Shown piece after piece: positions 7,421 through 9,599 of a stretch of DNA of 9,599 nt. A program made the translations under genes and the position numbers. Source of the DNA: JANQUM01 sp047630355 (lineage in GTDB: Bacteria; Bacteroidota; Bacteroidia; Cytophagales; Spirosomataceae); NCBI GenBank assembly GCA_047630355.1, contig JBLHXN010000125.1, positions 1-9,599 on the forward strand, in the 5' to 3' direction. The notes beneath the pieces are model-generated. The model had not been told where the DNA came from. It worked only from the letters and a program-made list of their open reading frames with translations, and did no database searches. How positions within the stretch are numbered: the first letter of the stretch is position 1; each line of letters opens with the position of its first letter.

Positions 7421-8137
7421 ATGAATAATAAACCAATTTACGTACAGATTTACCAGCAATTGAAGGGTGAGATTGCTGCGGGTAGTTACGTTGAAGGAGA
7501 TTTGCTGCCGTCTGAAAACGAGCTTTGTAATAGACATAACTCAACGCGGATGACCGTAAGAAAAGCATTGCAGGAATTGGTGCAAGACGGTTATATTTAC
7601 CGTAAACAAGGAAAGGGCAGTATCGTATCTTCAACTCGTAAGTCATTGGGCTTACTTTCTATCAAAGGCTGGACAGACGTAGTAGCCGGATCAAATAAGC
7701 ACGGAAATACTGAACTGATTGAAAAGATAAGCTTACGCAAGTTAGACACTTCGACGTTTCAACACATAATGATGGAAGTAGATGAAAGTAATGACTTTCA
7801 CTACATAAAGCGTTTACGAAGTGTCGATAATGAAGCTATTATGCTGGAGGAGACCTACGTGCCCAGCATTGATTTACCCGGCTTTGAAAATGAGCCATTA
7901 CTAGAAGGTTCATTATTCAAAACCCTCTATACTAATTACGGAATTGACGTCGTAAATATGGTGCAGGAAATCCGAGCGGTAGCTTGCAATCAACACACTG
8001 CAGCATTATTAAATATTCCAAAACAAACACCCATGCTGCACATTTTGCGAAGATACAATACGTCCCGCAACGGATGTTACCTGTACAGTTCCATCCATTG
8101 CGACACGAATAAATTTGCGATAAGTGGGTTTAATTAA
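7421..8137 (+). CDS. GntR family transcriptional regulator with UTRA domain (HutC subfamily)
   Basis: This 238-residue DNA-binding regulator would bind an operator as a dimer and respond to a small ligand, often a sugar phosphate or another metabolite in this subfamily. The N-terminal winged helix-turn-helix (about 3-70) shows IYVQIYQQLKGEIAAG, GDLLPSENELCNRHNSTRMT and VRKALQELVQDGYIYRKQGKGS, the classic GntR pattern. The UTRA ligand-binding domain covers about 90-230, with YIKRLRSVDNEAIMLEETYVP (128-148) and a late LNIPKQTPMLHILRRYN segment (197-213). The frame is open further upstream to 7277, but that start lies inside the rpoC terminator. ATG 7421 gives the standard MNNKPIYVQIYQQL beginning of the family. 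No metabolic gene or transporter that would name its ligand is next to it. The nearest possible target is the small gene downstream, across a palindrome at 8145-8162. The family is certain; the ligand and regulon are unknown. Confidence 0.93.
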   Translation: MNNKPIYVQIYQQLKGEIAAGSYVEGDLLPSENELCNRHNSTRMTVRKALQELVQDGYIYRKQGKGSIVSSTRKSLGLLSIKGWTDVVAGSNKHGNTELIEKISLRKLDTSTFQHIMMEVDESNDFHYIKRLRSVDNEAIMLEETYVPSIDLPGFENEPLLEGSLFKTLYTNYGIDVVNMVQEIRAVACNQHTAALLNIPKQTPMLHILRRYNTSRNGCYLYSSIHCDTNKFAISGFN

Positions 8138-8144
8138 AAAGTAA

Positions 8145-8162
8145 TAACTTCCTTGGAAGTTA
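8145..8162. promoter_or_regulatory. Palindromic operator-like site between gntR-type gene and the small ORF
   Basis: TAACTTCCTTGGAAGTTA consists of two perfect 8-base arms (TAACTTCC / GGAAGTTA) around a two-base centre. The tight centre is more like a protein-binding DNA site than an RNA hairpin. It lies eight bases after the stop of the regulator gene. It overlaps the place where the -33 region of the downstream promoter would be, so a repressor bound here could block that promoter. GntR-type proteins bind short palindromes of this size, but the bound protein is an inference. Confidence 0.45.
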
Positions 8163-8186
8163 AGGTGGGGGGGGAGGGTAATTTTG
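8152..8186 (+). promoter_or_regulatory. Candidate Bacteroidota promoter for the small ORF, with a G8 tract in its spacer
   Basis: TAATTTTG at 8179-8186 matches the -7 consensus TAnnTTTG exactly. The best upstream partner is CTTG/TTGG at 8152-8156, a weak match to TTTG with a spacer of about 22-23 bases, longer than the usual 19 or so. Transcription would start near 8192-8193, leaving a leader of only about 11 bases before ATG 8204. The spacer contains eight consecutive G's. Confidence 0.4.
8167..8174 (+). repeat. Homopolymeric G8 tract
   Basis: Eight G's in a row lie in the longer G-rich stretch GGTGGGGGGGGAGGG (8164-8178). It stands out strongly in an otherwise AT-rich intergenic region. 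It is outside the likely coding part of the next gene (ATG 8204) and inside the candidate promoter spacer. Such tracts are prone to length change during replication and to base-calling error. Confidence 0.9.
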
Positions 8187-8203
8187 AAAGTAAAAACATC
8201 AAA

Positions 8204-8428
8204 ATGACTGAAACTGAACTTATTGAAATTGCTAAAGAACAGATCAAAGCAGGTAAACCGTTTGAAGAAATAGAAACTGGCTTTATTCTTAATCAGAATA
8301 AAAGTATTGGAGAATCTGCTCGTATCGTTGGGCTTGCAAAAGAAGAATTGGGAATTGATGCCAATTCAAGTACTGAAGAATTTCAAGACCAAATTAGACT
8401 TGAAAAGAATTCTTCTATGGGAGTATAA
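8204..8428 (+). CDS. Small hypothetical protein, 74 residues
   Basis: I do not recognise this protein. It is acidic and looks mostly helical, with no signal peptide or membrane segment. The part AKEQIKAGKPFEEIETGFILN (about 8-28), followed by ARIVGLAKEELGI (about 37-49), recalls the short helical pattern of small domains that often precede membrane helices. This resemblance is loose. The frame stays open upstream to a TTG at 8153. That longer version would translate the G-tract and the palindrome, so ATG 8204 is preferred; it follows the AT-rich leader AAAAACATCAAA. Codon use (GAA, AAA, ATT) resembles ordinary local genes, which supports real coding. The stop TAA directly abuts another ATG (8429), so a further small peptide may be co-translated. 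It may be under control of the GntR-type regulator upstream. Confidence 0.65.
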   Translation: MTETELIEIAKEQIKAGKPFEEIETGFILNQNKSIGESARIVGLAKEELGIDANSSTEEFQDQIRLEKNSSMGV

Positions 8429-8528
8429 ATGAGGTTTGGATTTATAGACGTTACCGAACCCCTTTGCTAAAGTATTAGGTGCCGCAATGGTTATAGCATT
8501 CTTGATGACGTTTTGGTCAACTTTGTAA
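8429..8528 (+). CDS. Possible 32-residue single-span membrane peptide, frame broken at CCCC
   Basis: ATG 8429 follows the previous stop without a gap. In frame it gives MRFGFIDVTEPLC and stops at TAA 8468-8470. If one base is skipped in the CCCC at 8459-8462, the reading continues as VTEP-FAK and then VLGAAMVIAFLMTFWSTL. It ends at TAA 8526-8528, two bases before the terminator hairpin. The joined product would be a 32-residue peptide with a short cytoplasmic start and one clear membrane helix. The continuation frame has an upstream stop (TAG 8445-8447) and no ATG of its own before 8487. Three readings are possible: a sequencing or assembly error in a C run, a natural frameshift mutation, or programmed +1 slippage on CCC-C. 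I cannot choose between them. A chance hydrophobic stretch also remains possible because the ORF is so short. Confidence 0.35.
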
Positions 8529-8530
8529 GA

Positions 8531-8569
8531 AAAGTACGGCATCAGATTTTAAGAGTGATGCCGTACTTT
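8531..8569. terminator. Bidirectional terminator between the small ORFs and leuB
   Basis: Perfect 14-bp arms, AAAGTACGGCATCA (8531-8544) and TGATGCCGTACTTT (8556-8569), surround an 11-base loop. On the - strand the hairpin is followed by a T-rich run (TTTTCTTAC), and it starts eight bases after the leuB stop. On the + strand the tail TTTCTTGATAT is weaker, and the hairpin lies two bases after the stop at 8526-8528. Its position between two convergent genes fits termination from both sides. Confidence 0.85.
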
Positions 8570-8576
8570 CTTGATA

Positions 8577-9599
8577 TCACGCAAATATCTCTTTCGCCAA
8601 CCAATCTCCAACTTCGGAAGTGGAATAAGACTTTCCGCTGTCGGCAATATCAATCGTTACAATACCTTCGGCGAGTGATTTATTAACGACATCTTTAATT
8701 TCTTGAGCTTCGTCCGTTAATTTAAAAGCGTATTCAAACATCATGGCGGCAGAAAGTACCGTTCCCAACGGGTTGGCAATATTCTTTCCCGCAGCTTGTG
8801 GATAAGATCCGTGAATTGGCTCAAAAACAGAGGTATGTAAACCAACCGAAGCAGACGGCATCAATCCCATGGAGCCCGAAATTACGGAAGCTTCATCGGT
8901 CAAAATATCACCGAACATATTTTCTGTAACCATCACGTCAAAACCTTCCGGCCATTGAATAATCCGCATAGCGGCGGCATCAACGAACAAATATTCAGTC
9001 GCTACTTCAGGGTATTCTTTCTCCAGAGATTGTCCCACTTCACGCCACAAACGGGAAGTTTCCAGCACGTTTGCTTTGTCAACAATACACAGCTTTTTGC
9101 TTCGTTGCATGGCGTATTCATACGCCAAACGAATAATTCGCTCGACTTCGGGCTTCGTGTATTCGCACACATCCCACGCTTTATCACCCGCTTCGTTGCG
9201 ACCTTTTTCTCCGAAATAAATTCCGCCCGTCAATTCTCTAATGCAAACAAAGTCAGCATTCTCGATTAACTCTCTTCTTAAAGGGGACTTGTGTAATAAC
9301 GAAGGAAAAACTAACGTTGGGCGGATATTGGCGTAAAGCCCAAGCTTCTTTCGCATGGCCAAAAGCCCTTGTTCAGGACGAACTTTTGCCGAAGGATCAT
9401 TATCAAATTTTGGATGACCAATCGCTCCGAAAAGAACGGCGTCTGCATTCATGCAAATTTCGTGCGTTTCGTCAGGATACGGATTTCCTACTTCATCAAT
9501 AGCAACAGCACCCGTAATGGCATATGTATAGTTAATAGTATGACCGTACTTTTTACCAATGGCATCTACTACTTTGATTGCCTGATCAATTACTTCTGG
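8577..9599 (-). CDS. leuB: 3-isopropylmalate dehydrogenase (N-terminus outside window)
   Basis: LeuB oxidises and decarboxylates 3-isopropylmalate to 2-oxoisocaproate with NAD in leucine biosynthesis, in the cytoplasm. The visible 340 residues start with PEVIDQAIKV at the window edge. Only about 13-15 N-terminal residues (the LLPGDGIG region) are missing from a protein of about 355. An internal Met at 9452-9450 is not the start, because the upstream frame carries conserved sequence (TYAITGAVAID, YPDET). Family motifs in order: FGAIGHPKFD; RPEQGLLAMRKKLGLYANIRP; CIRELTGGIYFGEKGR; the catalytic Lys in CIVDKANVLETSRLWREV; FVDAAAMRIIQWP; the metal-binding Asp pair in TENMFGDILTDEAS; and the cofactor segment EPIHGSYPQAAGKNIANP. 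The stop is TGA (8579-8577 on the - strand). The promoter and any other leu genes would lie to the right, outside the window. Confidence 0.97.
   Translation of the reverse strand, partial: PEVIDQAIKVVDAIGKKYGHTINYTYAITGAVAIDEVGNPYPDETHEICMNADAVLFGAIGHPKFDNDPSAKVRPEQGLLAMRKKLGLYANIRPTLVFPSLLHKSPLRRELIENADFVCIRELTGGIYFGEKGRNEAGDKAWDVCEYTKPEVERIIRLAYEYAMQRSKKLCIVDKANVLETSRLWREVGQSLEKEYPEVATEYLFVDAAAMRIIQWPEGFDVMVTENMFGDILTDEASVISGSMGLMPSASVGLHTSVFEPIHGSYPQAAGKNIANPLGTVLSAAMMFEYAFKLTDEAQEIKDVVNKSLAEGIVTIDIADSGKSYSTSEVGDWLAKEIFA

Noticed and set aside
7256..7537. Minus-strand open frame of 93 codons across the terminator, the leader and the start of the gntR-type gene
   Set aside because: It would have to read through a strong terminator hairpin and is antisense to the conserved wHTH region; no family features.
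8153..8203. N-terminal extension of the small protein from TTG 8153
   Set aside because: It would translate the palindrome, the G8 tract and the -7 element into a low-complexity Gly-rich start; ATG 8204 is the simpler start.
8955..9269. Plus-strand open frame of 104 codons opposite leuB (also 9317-9502)
   Set aside because: It is antisense to conserved LeuB motifs; the minus-strand frame fully explains this region.

Overview
The window comes from the chromosome of a member of the Bacteroidota, most likely in the Cytophagia/Cytophagales range. The phylum call rests on the RpoC sequence (length 1436 residues, N-terminus with SLASPESIL and ETINYRTYKPE), the Bacteroidota-like LeuB sequence (HGSYPQAAGKNIANP) and several sites that fit the Bacteroidota -7 promoter element TAnnTTTG. 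The order-level placement is inference.

Left and centre (1-7313): the 3' end of rpoB (1-162) and a complete rpoC (2942-7252) lie on the + strand. They are not adjacent, as they are in most bacteria. Two complete membrane-protein genes sit between them: a family-3 acyltransferase (192-1247) and a polytopic GT-C-like protein (1248-2903). All four genes read the same way with tiny gaps (29, 0 and 38 bases). No terminator is visible before the strong hairpin after rpoC (7274-7313), so they look like one transcription unit in which an envelope-modification pair has been inserted inside the RNA polymerase operon.

Centre-right (7314-8569): a small accessory block on the + strand. It holds a GntR/UTRA-type regulator (7421-8137) with a likely promoter and a long 5' hairpin, then a short intergenic region. 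That region contains an 18-base palindrome, a run of eight G's and a good -7 element. Next comes a 74-residue protein of unknown function (8204-8428), and immediately after it a possible 32-residue single-span membrane peptide whose reading frame is broken at CCCC (8459-8462). A hairpin at 8531-8569 closes this block and also serves the convergent gene.

Right end (8577-9599): leuB on the - strand, with about 13-15 N-terminal codons missing beyond the window edge; it acts in leucine biosynthesis.

How the parts work together: rpoB and rpoC give the beta and beta' subunits of RNA polymerase. The acyltransferase and the GT-C-like protein probably modify or build a surface glycan together. The GntR/UTRA protein may control the small genes next to it through the palindrome. 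The points most worth a second look are the split rpoB/rpoC pair, the G-tract inside a candidate promoter, and the frame-broken small membrane ORF.
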